64,000 nucleotides of DNA, from positions 47,057 through 111,056 of the forward strand of contig SZZY01000013.1 of NCBI GenBank assembly GCA_009830035.1, read 5' to 3'. The notes below the pieces were generated by a model, which saw nothing but the letters and a program-made list of their open reading frames with translations, was not told where the DNA came from and did no database searches. The position numbers were made by a program, and so were the translations under genes. Of the stretch, positions 34,866-46,336 are shown one piece after another. This DNA is from Pantoea sp. Eser. Its GTDB lineage: Bacteria > Pseudomonadota > Gammaproteobacteria > Enterobacterales > Enterobacteriaceae. Each line of letters starts with the position of its first letter. Position 1 is the stretch's first letter.

Positions 34866-35134
34866 CATCTGACGTTAAAATGCAGCTGGCCTTCCAGCTC
34901 TTCTTCCGCTTCGTCAAACAGCAAAATCAGCGCGCCATAACGTCGTCGCTGCCCTTTCCCCAGGTTCACAAACTCTATTTCCAGCGGCATCGGCAATGAT
35001 TCGCCGGTGACCACATCCCATAATCCATCCAGGTCGCAGATCCGCCGCTCCTCCAGCGCAAAGCGCTCGCTGAACTGGCAAAAGAAGTGGGCCTGATCGA
35101 CGATCTCATTGAAATCAAAACGCTCGGTTTTCAT
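34865..35134 (-). CDS. yhcO: Barstar-family protein YhcO
   Basis: 89 residues from MKTERFDFNEIVDQAHF; the in-frame ATG five codons upstream is less likely. The barstar fold block LDGLWDVVTGE and the C-terminal GALILLFDEAEEELEG match E. coli YhcO. Barstar relatives inhibit RNases, but no partner is known for YhcO and no barnase-like gene lies nearby. It is convergent with the yhcN cluster as in E. coli. Intact. Confidence 0.92.
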   Translation of the reverse strand: MKTERFDFNEIVDQAHFFCQFSERFALEERRICDLDGLWDVVTGESLPMPLEIEFVNLGKGQRRRYGALILLFDEAEEELEGQLHFNVR

Positions 35135-35189
35135 GCTGACGTCTCCCATCCTCCGTCTGCGGGCGACCCGCGTCGCCCGTTCATATCCG

Positions 35190-36560
35190 CTAGCCCAAAC
35201 CGCCCAGGTGCAGCGCTTTGACCTCCAGATACTCTTCCATGCCCAGCACTGAACCTTCGCGGCCCAGGCCAGACTCTTTCACGCCACCAAACGGCGCCAG
35301 TTCGGTCGATACCGCGCATTCGTTAATGCCGATCATGCCGCTTTCCAGCGCGGCAGAAACGCGGAATACCCGCTGCAGATTCTGGGTGTAGAAGTAGGCG
35401 GCCAGACCGAACGGCGAATCACCTCATCTTCTTAATTAAAGCGGAAGCAGGCAGCGACCGGACCAAAGGTCTCTTCCTGCGCCAGCTGCATTCCTTCGTG
35501 CGCCTAGGTAATCACCGTCGGTTGCCAAAAGTTGCCGCCCAGCGCGCGACGTTCACCGCTGGCCAGCAGTTTGCCGCCTTTGGCGACCGCATCCTTGACG
35601 TGCTGCTCCACTTTTTCCAGCGCAGAGGCTTCAATCAGCGGCCCGACAATCACACCCGCCTCCATGCCGTTGCCCACTTTCAGCTTGTTCACTTCCTCTG
35701 CCAGCTGGCGGGTAAAACGGTCATAGATGGCGTTATGAACGTAGAAGCGGTTAACGCTGACGCAGACCTGGCCAGCATTACGGAATTTGTTGGCGATGGC
35801 ACCCTGCACCGCCGCATCGATATCCGCATCCTCGAACACGATATAAGGCGCGTTGCCGCCCAGCTCCATTGAAACCTTTTTCATGGTTTCCGCGGCATTG
35901 CGCATCAGTAGCTTGCCGACCTCTGTCGAACCGGTGAACGAGATTTTACGCACCGCTTTACTGGCCATGATGGCGTCACTGATGGCATGCGTATCACCTG
36001 CCACCGCGTTGAGCACGCCATCCGGCACGCCCGCCTGTTTCGCCAGCGGCCAGCGCCGGCCCCAGTTTGCGGGTCAGCATCGCCATGGGGAAATTCCACG
36101 GCGTGATGGCGGCGACGACGCCAATCGGTTCACGCGTCGCCAGGATACGGGAACCCGGTTTAGCTGGCGGAATAATTTCACCATTAGCGCGTTTTGCCTG
36201 TTCGGCAAACCACTGGATAAAGCTGGCGGCATACTCGACTTCGCCTTCCGCCTCTTTCTGCGGTTTACCCTGCTCGGCGGTCATCAGCTGGCCCAGCCAG
36301 CGTTTGTTCTCAATCATTAGCTGATACCAGCGATAAAGGATTTCAGCACGCGCTTTGGCTTTCCGGGCACGCCAGTCGGGGAAGGCCCGTTCGGCGGCGG
36401 CAATCGCCTGTTCAGTTTCTGCCTTGCCCGCTTTGGCGACCTGCGCGATCGCCTCGCCGGTAGCGGGATTGGTGACGTCAAACGTGGTGGAGGTGCGATG
36501 CCATTGACCATCGGCTAAATAACCGGTCTGGAATAGTTCGCTTGATTGCAGTGATGTCAT
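35190..36560 (-). pseudogene. NAD(P)-dependent succinate-semialdehyde-type dehydrogenase, decayed
   Basis: An aldehyde dehydrogenase of the GabD group. The N-terminal part runs from MTSLQSSELFQTGYL through PIGVVAAITPWNFPMAM; a frameshift near 36040 precedes the FTGSTEVGK, MELGGNAPYIVF and catalytic-Cys NAGQVCVSVNR blocks. A TAG at 35504-35506, a TAA at 35432-35434 and a deletion with frameshift near 35420 follow; the C-terminus (GMEEYLEVK) reaches 35190. The TAG lies in ACC-TAG-GCG, compatible with a mutated Dcm site. E. coli has no gene here between yhcO and aaeB, so this was a lineage insertion that has since died. Confidence 0.88.
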
Positions 36561-36672
36561 TGATTCGCTCCTGTCAGTTTACCCTACCGTCCGAAGAGTA
36601 TAGTTGGCAAAAGCGACAGGTTTTGTGACGGGATGGCATTGCACAGGCCGCTGCGGGTGACAGCGGCCGGTT

Positions 36673-38625
36673 TCAGATTTGGATGAGGGTGTTCTGATAC
36701 TTGTTCAGCATGGTCGCCAGCCGTTTTACCGGTTCGGTTACGCTGACCGGCGCGTCGTAGTGCACCAGTTTTTCCTGATACACCTCCAGCTCTTGCAATA
36801 GCTGCTCAAAGTAGTGGCGACGTTTGTCGTCATTGCTGGCAGAGCTCACCCGATCGGCGGTGTAGCGCAGCTGCCGATGGTAAGCAGACAAATCGGCATT
36901 CACCGGCACTTCCGCATTGCGTAACCGCTGATGTCCAATGATCAGCGTCAGCGCGATACGATATTTGTCGATATCGCCGGGGAACAGGTTCAGCAGCAGA
37001 AACAGTTGCTGGTAGAGCGCAGGCAGATGGTTTTCACGGCGGCGCGCCTGATTGGTGGTCATCGCCGACACCGCGGCATACATAAAGCGGTTAAGCAGTT
37101 TACGGCCGGTACGCGCTTTAGATTTATCGCGGATCAGCAGGATCACCATCATTGCTACGAAGCAGCCAATCACCTGGCCGAGCACGTTGTCGAGAAAGAC
37201 GTTAAATTCGAACTTCATCGGATTATCCAGCACCAGCACGTTAATGGTGCCGATTAACGCGCCAAGGGTGCCCAGCTGTCGTCGCTGGATGAAAACCCCG
37301 CCAATAAAGCCCAGCAGACCGATAGCGATACAGAGCAGCAGCGCGCTCTGCTGGGTATTGGACAGCACATAGATGAAGTAGAGCGCGCCGAGCGGCACCG
37401 CCACCGTCATGCCGCAGAGGAAATCTTTCGCCATCATCGGCGGATTCGGCATGCGCATCGCCAGGGCGGTAATCACTGCCAGCATCACCATGCAGCCGCT
37501 GCCGGACGTCCAGCCGGTATATAACCAGAACAGCGATCCCAGCGCGGTGGCCACAAAGGTGCGGATGCCGTTGATCGTAGCATGATGGGTCTCAGCCGAT
37601 CGCGCCTGAATCAGCACCTCACGCTGCAGGATTTCCTCCTCCAGCGGGGTGATACGGCTGTTGCTTTCAATGCCGTTGCGCAGCAACAGATATTTAGTCG
37701 CCGCACCGATCCAGCTCACCAGCGTAACCGGCGTGGTTTTGCCGCTGGCGCCAATCACCCGCCGCATCACCTTCATCCGCTTATGAACCTCGTCAGCCGT
37801 TGTGGCCTCTTTTTCAATCAGCAAACGGTACTGCGGCGGAATGTAGTCAGGTTGTGAATTCTGGATCAGAAAGGTTTCTGCCGCCTGAGTAATCAGGGTG
37901 AGAGATAGAGTGTTGAGCATCTGCAAACGACGGTTGCTGTTCTGCCAGCGCGAAGATTCCATCATCAGCTGGCTGCGCATGCTGTTTAACGCCGTGGTAC
38001 GCCGCACCAGCGCGCTCCAAGCTTTATCGACCTCCTCTTTATCGCCATGCGCCACGCACAGCTGCAGCAGCTGATAATGCGCCACCAGCAGGGAATGCAC
38101 TTCAGCGTCGATCACTTTTTTAATCGAACGCGGCGAGAAGATCATGTCCGCCAGAATGGCACACAGAATCCCGAGCACGATCTCGCTGCAACGCTCTACC
38201 GCGTACTGCGGTGCCAGCGTCAGGCCACCACTGGCATCTGCAGTCACCACGATAATTAGCGCGGTATAGCCCGCCAGCCCCAGCGCGTAGGAGTTTTCAA
38301 CTTTAATCAGCGAAGAGAGCCAGACGCAAAGCCCGGCCCAGATGCAGCAGAGCAGCAGCATCACCACCGGCGCGCGCACCGTGGCAATCATGATGGTCAG
38401 CGCGGCGATACAGCCGATGAAGGTCCCGATAATACGCAGAATGCCGCGATAACGCAGTGCGCCTGAATAGGGATCGCCACCGGCGGCGAAGGCGGTACCG
38501 CCGGCCACAATGCCTGCTGTCATCACCGCCCAGCGGGGCGTTTCAAGGTTAAGGTGAAAGCCAATCATCAGCGCCGCAACCAGCGCAAAGGTCAGCTTCA
38601 CCGGGAAACGCAAAAACTCGATCAT
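36673..38625 (-). CDS. aaeB: p-Hydroxybenzoate efflux pump subunit AaeB
   Basis: 650 residues (E. coli 655). A FUSC-type protein with two sets of membrane helices (about 15-165 and 355-510), each followed by a cytoplasmic region. It forms an aromatic carboxylic acid efflux pump with AaeA. Ten bases after aaeA in the aaeXAB operon. No lesion seen, notable because many neighbouring accessory genes are dead. Confidence 0.94.
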   Translation of the reverse strand: MIEFLRFPVKLTFALVAALMIGFHLNLETPRWAVMTAGIVAGGTAFAAGGDPYSGALRYRGILRIIGTFIGCIAALTIMIATVRAPVVMLLLCCIWAGLCVWLSSLIKVENSYALGLAGYTALIIVVTADASGGLTLAPQYAVERCSEIVLGILCAILADMIFSPRSIKKVIDAEVHSLLVAHYQLLQLCVAHGDKEEVDKAWSALVRRTTALNSMRSQLMMESSRWQNSNRRLQMLNTLSLTLITQAAETFLIQNSQPDYIPPQYRLLIEKEATTADEVHKRMKVMRRVIGASGKTTPVTLVSWIGAATKYLLLRNGIESNSRITPLEEEILQREVLIQARSAETHHATINGIRTFVATALGSLFWLYTGWTSGSGCMVMLAVITALAMRMPNPPMMAKDFLCGMTVAVPLGALYFIYVLSNTQQSALLLCIAIGLLGFIGGVFIQRRQLGTLGALIGTINVLVLDNPMKFEFNVFLDNVLGQVIGCFVAMMVILLIRDKSKARTGRKLLNRFMYAAVSAMTTNQARRRENHLPALYQQLFLLLNLFPGDIDKYRIALTLIIGHQRLRNAEVPVNADLSAYHRQLRYTADRVSSASNDDKRRHYFEQLLQELEVYQEKLVHYDAPVSVTEPVKRLATMLNKYQNTLIQI

Positions 38626-38634
38626 ATCGCCCTC

Positions 38635-39567
38635 TTAACCAAACTCACGCAGGCGATTGAACAGCCGGGTCATCGGCGAAACCTGCTCCGGCTGGCGATC
38701 GGCCTGACCGGTGATCACCACCGTTGCCGTGGTGCCTGCCGGGAAGCGGTTGCCTGGCTGTTGATCAAGACGAATACGCACCGGCACACGCTGCGCCAGA
38801 CGTACCCACTCCAGATTAGAGTCGATGGTTGCCATGCCTTTGCTGTCGACCGAGCTGCTGCTGTTGGTGACGCCGGCAGCCACGCTGTCCACCGTCCCGC
38901 GCAGCACCACATTACTGCCAAGCGGCGTCACTTCGGCGCGGAAACCCCGCTCAACGCCGTGCAGTTTGGTCTCTTCCAGATAGGCCAGCACGTAGAAGGA
39001 GTGCTGCTGGACCAGCGCCACCGCCACTGAGCCGCGGGTAATGAACTCTCCTTCATAGACATTTAGGTTCGTCACCCAGCCATCGGACGGCGCCTTCACG
39101 GTGGTGCGTTCCAGATCGATCTTCGCCAGATCGCAGGTCGCCACCGATTTGGCCAGCTGATGTTCGCTGGTTTGCAGATCGTTGTTAGCCTGGTCGATCG
39201 CTTCGCGTGACATGGCGGAGGTGCCCAGCTGGTTACGACGTCCCGCTTCGCGACGTTTCTCGCTGACCAGGGCTTGGTAATATTCGACGTCAGCCTGTGC
39301 CTGATCCAGCGCTTTCTGGTAGCGCGGCCGATCGACCACAAACAGGGTATCGCCCTTCTTCACCAGCTGGTTGTCGTGAACCGGGACGTCGGTAATCAGA
39401 CCGGTCACATCGGGTGAGATCGCGACGACGTCGGCAGCGAATTTTGCGTCACGGGTCCAGGGCGATTCGGTATAAAACACCCAGGCACGGAAAATAATCA
39501 CCACAGCAATGATGACCAGCAGGATCGTAATCGCGTAACGCGCGATTTTTCTTATGAGTGCTTTCAC
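38635..39567 (-). CDS. aaeA: p-Hydroxybenzoate efflux membrane-fusion protein AaeA
   Basis: 310 residues. One N-terminal membrane anchor (about 10-30), a split biotinyl-lipoyl domain ([23 protein letters not shown] and the later [10 protein letters not shown]), a coiled-coil hairpin at about 85-155 and a beta-barrel. It links AaeB to the outer-membrane channel. Seven bases after aaeX. Intact. Confidence 0.94.
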   Translation of the reverse strand: MKALIRKIARYAITILLVIIAVVIIFRAWVFYTESPWTRDAKFAADVVAISPDVTGLITDVPVHDNQLVKKGDTLFVVDRPRYQKALDQAQADVEYYQALVSEKRREAGRRNQLGTSAMSREAIDQANNDLQTSEHQLAKSVATCDLAKIDLERTTVKAPSDGWVTNLNVYEGEFITRGSVAVALVQQHSFYVLAYLEETKLHGVERGFRAEVTPLGSNVVLRGTVDSVAAGVTNSSSSVDSKGMATIDSNLEWVRLAQRVPVRIRLDQQPGNRFPAGTTATVVITGQADRQPEQVSPMTRLFNRLREFG

Positions 39568-39574
39568 TTAAACC

Positions 39575-39778
39575 TCAGACAAATAAACGGGATACAAGGT
39601 AAAACACACAGCAGTAAAGCGCTGTATTAAAAAGTGCCGGATGCCAGACAAGATCGTAAATACCGCTCGGCGTCAGCACGCGTTTCACTAACCAGAACAG
39701 CATTAGCGAGATAATTAATTCGATGAAAACGGGCGGAAAAGAGAGCCCAAACATGACAAATACCGGAAGCACACTCAT
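39575..39778 (-). CDS. aaeX: Small inner-membrane protein AaeX
   Basis: 67 residues with two membrane segments (about 5-27 and 47-65), matching E. coli AaeX in FGLSFPPVF and [12 protein letters not shown]. Function unknown; first gene of aaeXAB. Intact. Confidence 0.93.
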   Translation of the reverse strand: MSVLPVFVMFGLSFPPVFIELIISLMLFWLVKRVLTPSGIYDLVWHPALFNTALYCCVFYLVSRLFV

Positions 39779-39893
39779 CAGAAATCCTTAGTTCGACCTT
39801 GCCGGGAGGTACCCCGGCGCGCTTATAGTAACGCGCCTGACTATAAGTTTTCTACAGAATTTGATCTAAATCACTTTTAAGCCAGAGTAAATA

Positions 39894-40811
39894 ATGGAAC
39901 GACTGAAGGGCATGTCCATTTTCGCCAAAGTGGTTGAACTGGGTTCATTTACCGCTGCCGCGCGCCAGCTTCATCTGAGCGTCTCTTCTATCAGCCAGAT
40001 AGTGGCAAAACTGGAAGATGAGCTGCAGGTCAAACTGCTTAATCGCAGCACCCGCAGCATAGGACTGACCGAAGCGGGCAAAATTTATTATCAGGGCTGT
40101 CGTCGCATGCTGGCCGAAGCCACTCAGGTGCACGAACAGCTTTACGCCTTTAACAACACCCCGATTGGCGTGCTGCGTATTGGCAGCTCTTCGACCATGG
40201 CACAGAACGTGCTGGCCGGCATGACCAGCGATATGCTGCGTGAGTATCCGGGACTGAGCGTCAATTTGGTCACCGGCATTCCGGCCCCGGACCTGATTGC
40301 CGATGGAATGGATCTGGTGATCCGGGTCGGGGCGTTAAAAGATTCCAGCTTGTTTTCGCGTCGCCTTGGGGCGATGCCGATGGTGGTGTGCGCAGCCAAA
40401 AGTTATCTGGCGCAGCACGGCACACCGAAAAAACCGGGGGATATCGATAATTTCGCCTGGCTGGAATACAGCGTACGTCCCGATAATAACTTTGAGCTGA
40501 TTGCGCCAGAAGGTCTGGTAACGCGACTGGCACCGCAGGGGCGCTTTGTCACCAATGATTCCCTCACCCTGATTCGCTGGCTGAAGGCGGGTAACGGTAT
40601 CGCTTATGTGCCAATGATGTGGGTTATTGATGAGATCAACGCCGGTGAGATCGATATTCTGTTTCCGCAGTATCAATTCGAGCCCCGCCCGGTCTATGCG
40701 CTCTATACCGAAAAGGATAAGTTGCCGCTTAAGGTGCAGGTCTGTATCGACTATGTGACCGGCTATTTCCAGCAGGTGGCGGAACAGTATCAACAGCAGC
40801 GCAAAAGCTAA
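39894..40811 (+). CDS. aaeR: LysR-type regulator AaeR
   Basis: 305 residues. N-terminal winged helix (FAKVVELGSFTAAARQLHLSV) and a LysR effector domain with IGSSSTMAQNVL. It activates aaeXAB in response to aromatic carboxylic acids. Divergent from aaeX, with about 115 bases between them that must hold its operator; the ATG follows an AGAGTAA stretch. Intact. Confidence 0.94.
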   Translation: MERLKGMSIFAKVVELGSFTAAARQLHLSVSSISQIVAKLEDELQVKLLNRSTRSIGLTEAGKIYYQGCRRMLAEATQVHEQLYAFNNTPIGVLRIGSSSTMAQNVLAGMTSDMLREYPGLSVNLVTGIPAPDLIADGMDLVIRVGALKDSSLFSRRLGAMPMVVCAAKSYLAQHGTPKKPGDIDNFAWLEYSVRPDNNFELIAPEGLVTRLAPQGRFVTNDSLTLIRWLKAGNGIAYVPMMWVIDEINAGEIDILFPQYQFEPRPVYALYTEKDKLPLKVQVCIDYVTGYFQQVAEQYQQQRKS

Positions 40812-40835
40812 CAACCCGCCTGCCGGCGGGTTGTT
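40810..40835. terminator. Bidirectional terminator between aaeR and tldD
   Basis: AACAACCCGCC and GGCGGGTTGTT pair around TGCC. The stem begins within the aaeR stop and ends ten bases before the tldD stop, so it can serve both convergent genes. Confidence 0.88.
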
Positions 40836-40844
40836 AAGAGACAA

Positions 40845-42290
40845 TCAGGCGGTGCCGCCAATCGTCAGTTTATCCAGCTTCAGGGTAGGCTGACCCACGC
40901 CCACCGGCACGCTCTGGCCTTCCTTGCCGCAGACGCCCACGCCTTTATCCAGCGCCAGGTCATTACCCACCATTGAGATCTGCTGCATCGCTTCAATGCC
41001 GGAACCAATCAGCGTCGCCCCTTTCACCGGTTCGGTGATTTTGCCGTTCTCAATCAGATAGGCTTCTGAGGTTGAGAAGACAAATTTGCCTGAGGTGATG
41101 TCCACCTGGCCGCCACCAAAGTTGGGCGCATACAGACCATATTCAACGCTTTCAATGATTTCCTGCGGCGTCGACTTACCGGCCAGCATGTAGGTGTTGG
41201 TCATGCGCGGCATCGGCAGATGAGCGTAAGATTCACGACGACCGTTACCGGTAGGACTGACGCCCATCAGGCGCGCATTGAGTTTATCCTGCATATAGCC
41301 TTTGAGTACGCCGTTCTCAATCAGCATATTGTACTGACCCGGAACGCCTTCATCATCGACCGCCAGTGAACCGCGCAGCCCTTCAATGGTGCCGTCATCG
41401 ACCACGGTACAGGGTTCTGACGCCACCAGCTGACCCATCTTGCCGCTGAATACCGAGGTACCACGGCGGTTGAAGTCGCCTTCCAGTCCGTGTCCGACGG
41501 CTTCATGCAGCAGAACGCCCGGCCAGCCTGCGCCCAGCACCACCGGCAGCGTACCGGCAGGTGCCGCCACGGCAGAGAGGTTAACCAGCGCCATCCGCAC
41601 CGCTTCACGCGCCCAAGCGTCAGCCCGCACATCGCCGTTTTCATCGGCGAGGAAAAATTCATAACCGGTACGCGCACCGCCGCCACTTGAGCCACGTTCA
41701 CGTTTACCCTGATCTTCAACCTGCACACTGATCGAGAGACGCACCAGCGGACGAACATCTGCCGCCAGCGTGCCATCTGTCGCGGCGACCAGCACTTGTT
41801 CGTATACACCGCTCAGGCTGGCATTGACCTCCTGCACGCGCGGGTCGGCAGCGCGAGCGACATGATCGACACGGTGCAGCAGGGCAATTTTATCTTCACG
41901 CATCAGGCTGCTGAGCGGATCAACGGTGGAATAGAGCGAGCTGTTCATCACCGCGGAAAGGGTATGCGCCTTACCGTTGCCCTGTTCACGTACGATGCTG
42001 CGCGCCGCTTCCGATGACAGACGCAGCGCATTCAGGGTGATCTGGTCGGCATAGGCGAAGCCGGTTTTCTCACCGCTGACGGCGCGCACGCCGACGCCCT
42101 GGTCAATATGGTAAGAGCCATCTTTAATAATTTTGTCTTCCAGCACCCAGGTTTCGTGGAAACTGGACTGAAAATAGAGATCGGCATAATCCAGACGACG
42201 TTCTGAAAGCTGCCCTAACAGGGAAAAAAGGTCCTGCTGATTAATGCCGTTAGCAGTCAGTAACTGCTCACTTACCAGGTTCAGAGTCAT
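40845..42290 (-). CDS. tldD: Metalloprotease subunit TldD
   Basis: 481 residues. The zinc motif [11 protein letters not shown] is present, as are the C-terminal [21 protein letters not shown] and [14 protein letters not shown] blocks. With TldE it forms a protease that degrades CcdA and matures microcin B17-type peptides. TldE is not in this window. Follows yhdP as in E. coli. Intact. Confidence 0.96.
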   Translation of the reverse strand: MTLNLVSEQLLTANGINQQDLFSLLGQLSERRLDYADLYFQSSFHETWVLEDKIIKDGSYHIDQGVGVRAVSGEKTGFAYADQITLNALRLSSEAARSIVREQGNGKAHTLSAVMNSSLYSTVDPLSSLMREDKIALLHRVDHVARAADPRVQEVNASLSGVYEQVLVAATDGTLAADVRPLVRLSISVQVEDQGKRERGSSGGGARTGYEFFLADENGDVRADAWAREAVRMALVNLSAVAAPAGTLPVVLGAGWPGVLLHEAVGHGLEGDFNRRGTSVFSGKMGQLVASEPCTVVDDGTIEGLRGSLAVDDEGVPGQYNMLIENGVLKGYMQDKLNARLMGVSPTGNGRRESYAHLPMPRMTNTYMLAGKSTPQEIIESVEYGLYAPNFGGGQVDITSGKFVFSTSEAYLIENGKITEPVKGATLIGSGIEAMQQISMVGNDLALDKGVGVCGKEGQSVPVGVGQPTLKLDKLTIGGTA

Positions 42291-42354
42291 CGTTTCTCAC
42301 TCATTATGTGCTCGGATAATCATAGCCTGCGGTAATTCCGGTACCGCGTCAAAT

Positions 42355-45300
42355 TCACTTGTTGTCAGTTTCACGCGGTTTACGCAGCACTTCATTGATT
42401 TCCGGTTTATCCAGCGGGCCGCTGATGTGATAACGCAGCAGTGAAATCCGGTTCCACACCGGTCCCAATACTTTACTGGCGGCGAACACCGCCGCGCCAA
42501 TCACCGGATTGACCACGAACGCTGCCGCGACGCCGACCGAGGCAGAAATTTCCGGGGTGATGACCGCTTCCATATCGATCCGACGTTTAACCAGGTCCAT
42601 ATTGCCCTGCATGGCGATGTCCGCTTCCAGCCCATCGACCTGCAGGTTATCGGTGCGCATTACGCCATTTTCGATCCAGGCGGTACCGTTAATCGAATCA
42701 AAATAAAAACCATCGTTAAAGGTGTCACTAAAATCGAAGCGCAGCTTGCGCAGCAGTGCGTCAAAGCTGAACAGACGCAGGATTTCTCCGGCGGTGCCGG
42801 TGTTCACATCCGCAATCTGGCCTTTGCCAAAATGGGTTTTCAGGGTGCCGCTCAGGGTTTCGGCTGACGGCTGCCACGGTGCTGCGCGCCAGTGCAAATC
42901 GTAATCGATATTGAACGGCGCATCGCGCAGCGGGGTATTAACGCCAAACCAGTTGGTGGCGTTATTGATATTAGGTCCCTTCAGCGTGCCTTTCAGTGAG
43001 GTGCGCGGGTCATCGCGACGGTTAACCCATTCACCCTTAATTTTCAGCTGCGAACTGCCGGTATCTACCGTGCCATTAGTAAGTGCTAACGTATCGCCTT
43101 TCGGTTGCAGCGTCACCGCGACCCGGCCATATTTCTGTCCCAGCACCCAGCACTCCGCACAGCGCAACTGCAAGGCTGGCCAGCCGCTGAAGTTGATCTG
43201 ACTGGCTGGCTGAGCGCTGGCGTTGCCACTCTGCTGCGCGTCATGATCCCATTGCGGATTGTAATAGAGGTAATCCAGCCCGACCTGCCACGGTGCCTTC
43301 GGTGCTATTTCCAGCTTGCCGCGTATTTCCTCAGCATTAACGCTGACCTGCGCGTTGCCACCGGCCGTTTCTGTCAGCGTTGCGTCTACCGCATGCCACT
43401 GCTGCCCCGCCAGCGTTACCGCCGGGCTGCGCAGAGTGAGGTTGCCCGGCAGCGTCACGCCGCCCATCTGACGCTCTCCGCCGCTGCCGCCGCCGGCAGC
43501 ACCACTTCCGCCAGCCATCATCGCCACCCACGCTTCGCCATCCAGCGGCGGCAGATTCAGCACCATACCGGCATGATCGGGAAGCGCTGTGGTTTTCGCT
43601 GCGTCATTCAGCCAGATGCCGCGATCAACGCGTAAGGTCGGCTCCAGCAGCCAGCGGCTGTTAAACCGATGGCGCGCAGCCACGCTGCCACTGAGATCGA
43701 AATGCTGAAGGTCACCACTGGCTTTGATATTCACCGGCATCGCTTCTCCGGCCTTTTTATCCAGCGGTGAAGGTAAGCGACTGCTCACTTCTTTGGCATC
43801 GCCGTTCAGCTCTACCTCATACCGCGCCCCGCCCAGATGCGGCAGCGTGATATTTACGTCTCCCTGCCACGGCAGATGCCCGGCAAGCTGGCGGCTAACT
43901 GCGGCAGGAACCTGGCTGATTTTAGCCGGTTGCCAGTCACCCAGCAGTTTCACCTTAACGCCGAAATCATCCGGGTTCTCTTTGGTACTGAAACTGACAC
44001 CCAGCGGCTGTCCGAACCACAACGCCTGCATCTCTTCACTTTCCAGATTACCGTTGTTGTAACGGAAACGACCGGTGAGGTTGGTCAGCGTGGTTTTTAG
44101 CGGCTTAATAAACAGCGAATTGTTGTTCATGACCACGTTACCGCTGGCATGGACCTGCTGGCCATCCAGCGGGATATCGAGATTCAGGTGGCCACGGGTG
44201 GTGCCTTTAATTTCCAGCTGCTCCAGCGCTGCGCCGAGTGACGCTTTCAACGGTGTCTGCTGGAAGTAGTCGGCGATTTGTTTCCCTTCCCCGCTGATGT
44301 CGCCATCAATAATCAGCTTCTCTTTCAGGTAGTCCGGGATAACGGCACTGACGTTACGTGCCTCAACCCCGCCAAGCCGTGCGGTCAGGGCGTTCATCCA
44401 CAAGCCGTCATTCAGGAAGTTAAGATCGATATCCAGATTGCTGAGCGCTGGCCATTTGGGCTGGAAGGCATAGGTCGCCTGGCGCAGCGGCACCCAGACC
44501 TGGAACATACCGTCGTTGTGCTTGAACGGGAACAGCGCCGGGTTACCGGCAAACAGCAGCGTGGCGTTATCCACTTTACCGCCCTTCACCGCTCCGCTCA
44601 GGTAATGCGTCAGTCCGTTGCCCATCAATGGCACCGAGAAATAGCGCCAGGCATCGCCCGCATCGGTTATCCGGATACCGGCAAGGATATCCAGCCGCGG
44701 CTCGCCTCCACTGTTTTGCTGGTAGCTAAAGTCGACCCGCGCCCACAGCGAGCACGCCTGCAGATCGAGGTTTTCGCCGGTCAACGTCAGGCCATGTTCA
44801 TCACGCTGCCAGCTTACGGCACCGGTAACCTGCTTAATCTCAAGCGGAGCTTGGAAAACATCGCCATAAAGCACGGTCGCCGCGCCCATATCAACGCTGA
44901 CCTGGCCGTGATTCATGCTGCCTCGCGCTTCGCCGCTTAAGTGGCTGATGCCGGGCAGAAGCTTCCACTGTTGCCAGCTGAAGTAGCGCCATTTCACCTG
45001 CAGACGAGTCTGTTCAGGCTGCTGTAACGGAATATCCAGCGCCAGGCCATCAACGGTGCCCTGAGGCCGCAGCGTACGCCAGTTTTCAAACAGCGCTGGC
45101 GAGAGAGGCGCAAACAGCGGCACGATCGGTGCAATATGATCCAGCGCCAGCTGGGTAGCGCGTACCCGCACTTCCGGCTGACCATTGGCGCCCAGCATCT
45201 GTTTATCTTCCGGCCGCCACAACAGCGAGAAGTGGCCGGCCGGCCACAGATTGCCGTCGGTGCTGAGGCGGTTTTGTGGCACATTCACCACCCAGCCGTT

Positions 45301-46179
45301 CTGGAAGCGCGACAGGTGCGCCGTCAGGCCGTCCACCTGCAGCGTATGCTGGCCGGTTTCGCCCTGCCAGCTGGCACCGCCGCGACGCAGCAGCAGGTCA
45401 CCGGCGTAAATATCGCCGTCGCGCAGGTTAACCCAGGCAGCCAGGCTAAAACGGGCGCTGTCCAGCCGGGTATTATCCCGCATCCAGCGGCCCAGCCACG
45501 GACGTACATCCACGTCATCGGCCTGCATCCAGATGCGGCCATCATTCAGCAGCCCGTTGCTGTCATTCAGATCGAGCCGCACCTGAACCACGCCGTGCCG
45601 GCCGGTAAAGCTCGACAGGCTGACTTCACCCTCTGCCCGATGGCGGGTTTTCTCATTCAGCCAAGTGAGTCGCGGAATAGCCAGCTCGGCATGCTGCCCG
45701 GAAGGCGTACGAAAACGAATGGTGCTGTCACGCAGGTCGAAGTGGTCAAACTGGCGCAGGAACAGTTGATTGATTTGCGCCAGGCGGAAGCTGTTCTTCT
45801 CTTTGTCGCTGTCCAGCAGTGGGCGGTTGCTGTCGAGATGCAGCTGCCAGAAAGTGAGGTCGCGGAATTGCCAGCGCCAGTGCAGCAGGGATTGCCAGAC
45901 GTCGAGAGCCAGATTGATGCGGGCGATGGTCAGCTTGCCGTTTTCCTGCAGATCGACGCTGAGATTCCGGACCTGCAGGGTGGGACCAAAATTCTCCCAC
46001 TTGCCCTGCAACTGGCTGGCGTGAACCGGCACGCCGGTGCGATCCGAGACGAATTGCAGAAGGTTATTGCGATAGCTGTCGAGATGCGGCATCACCAGAC
46101 GCAGCCCGCTGACCAGCAGCGCGACAATCACGATGATCGCGGCGACCAGCAGTAACAAGATCCTCGGCAACTGCCTCAC
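42355..46179 (-). CDS. yhdP: AsmA-like phospholipid-transport protein YhdP
   Basis: 1274 residues (E. coli 1266). One N-terminal membrane anchor (about 5-27, LLLLVAAIIVIVALLVSGL) and a very long beta-rich periplasmic region ending in an AsmA C-terminal domain (DALLRKLRFDFSDTFNDGF). It acts with TamB and YdbH in moving phospholipid to the outer membrane. One of the longest genes in the window and free of lesions, so it is under selection. Confidence 0.94.
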   Translation of the reverse strand: MRQLPRILLLLVAAIIVIVALLVSGLRLVMPHLDSYRNNLLQFVSDRTGVPVHASQLQGKWENFGPTLQVRNLSVDLQENGKLTIARINLALDVWQSLLHWRWQFRDLTFWQLHLDSNRPLLDSDKEKNSFRLAQINQLFLRQFDHFDLRDSTIRFRTPSGQHAELAIPRLTWLNEKTRHRAEGEVSLSSFTGRHGVVQVRLDLNDSNGLLNDGRIWMQADDVDVRPWLGRWMRDNTRLDSARFSLAAWVNLRDGDIYAGDLLLRRGGASWQGETGQHTLQVDGLTAHLSRFQNGWVVNVPQNRLSTDGNLWPAGHFSLLWRPEDKQMLGANGQPEVRVRATQLALDHIAPIVPLFAPLSPALFENWRTLRPQGTVDGLALDIPLQQPEQTRLQVKWRYFSWQQWKLLPGISHLSGEARGSMNHGQVSVDMGAATVLYGDVFQAPLEIKQVTGAVSWQRDEHGLTLTGENLDLQACSLWARVDFSYQQNSGGEPRLDILAGIRITDAGDAWRYFSVPLMGNGLTHYLSGAVKGGKVDNATLLFAGNPALFPFKHNDGMFQVWVPLRQATYAFQPKWPALSNLDIDLNFLNDGLWMNALTARLGGVEARNVSAVIPDYLKEKLIIDGDISGEGKQIADYFQQTPLKASLGAALEQLEIKGTTRGHLNLDIPLDGQQVHASGNVVMNNNSLFIKPLKTTLTNLTGRFRYNNGNLESEEMQALWFGQPLGVSFSTKENPDDFGVKVKLLGDWQPAKISQVPAAVSRQLAGHLPWQGDVNITLPHLGGARYEVELNGDAKEVSSRLPSPLDKKAGEAMPVNIKASGDLQHFDLSGSVAARHRFNSRWLLEPTLRVDRGIWLNDAAKTTALPDHAGMVLNLPPLDGEAWVAMMAGGSGAAGGGSGGERQMGGVTLPGNLTLRSPAVTLAGQQWHAVDATLTETAGGNAQVSVNAEEIRGKLEIAPKAPWQVGLDYLYYNPQWDHDAQQSGNASAQPASQINFSGWPALQLRCAECWVLGQKYGRVAVTLQPKGDTLALTNGTVDTGSSQLKIKGEWVNRRDDPRTSLKGTLKGPNINNATNWFGVNTPLRDAPFNIDYDLHWRAAPWQPSAETLSGTLKTHFGKGQIADVNTGTAGEILRLFSFDALLRKLRFDFSDTFNDGFYFDSINGTAWIENGVMRTDNLQVDGLEADIAMQGNMDLVKRRIDMEAVITPEISASVGVAAAFVVNPVIGAAVFAASKVLGPVWNRISLLRYHISGPLDKPEINEVLRKPRETDNK

Positions 46180-46336
46180 TCACACCTCTCCTTGCCTTCC
46201 GTAAACGACGGATAGTTAGTTCTGATAACCGGCCGTCTTCAGACAACAGCGCCGGAAAGGCGGATGTTATCGCAGATAAGGGCGATTTTTTCGCCCGACG
46301 ATTTGAGAAAAGCCGGTCGGGCTGACGGGTCTGATT

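Noticed and set aside
42509..46155. Long plus-strand frames opposite yhdP (for example 339 codons at 45136-46155).
   Set aside because: Shadows of the minus-strand gene; GC-rich codon use opens frames on the other strand.
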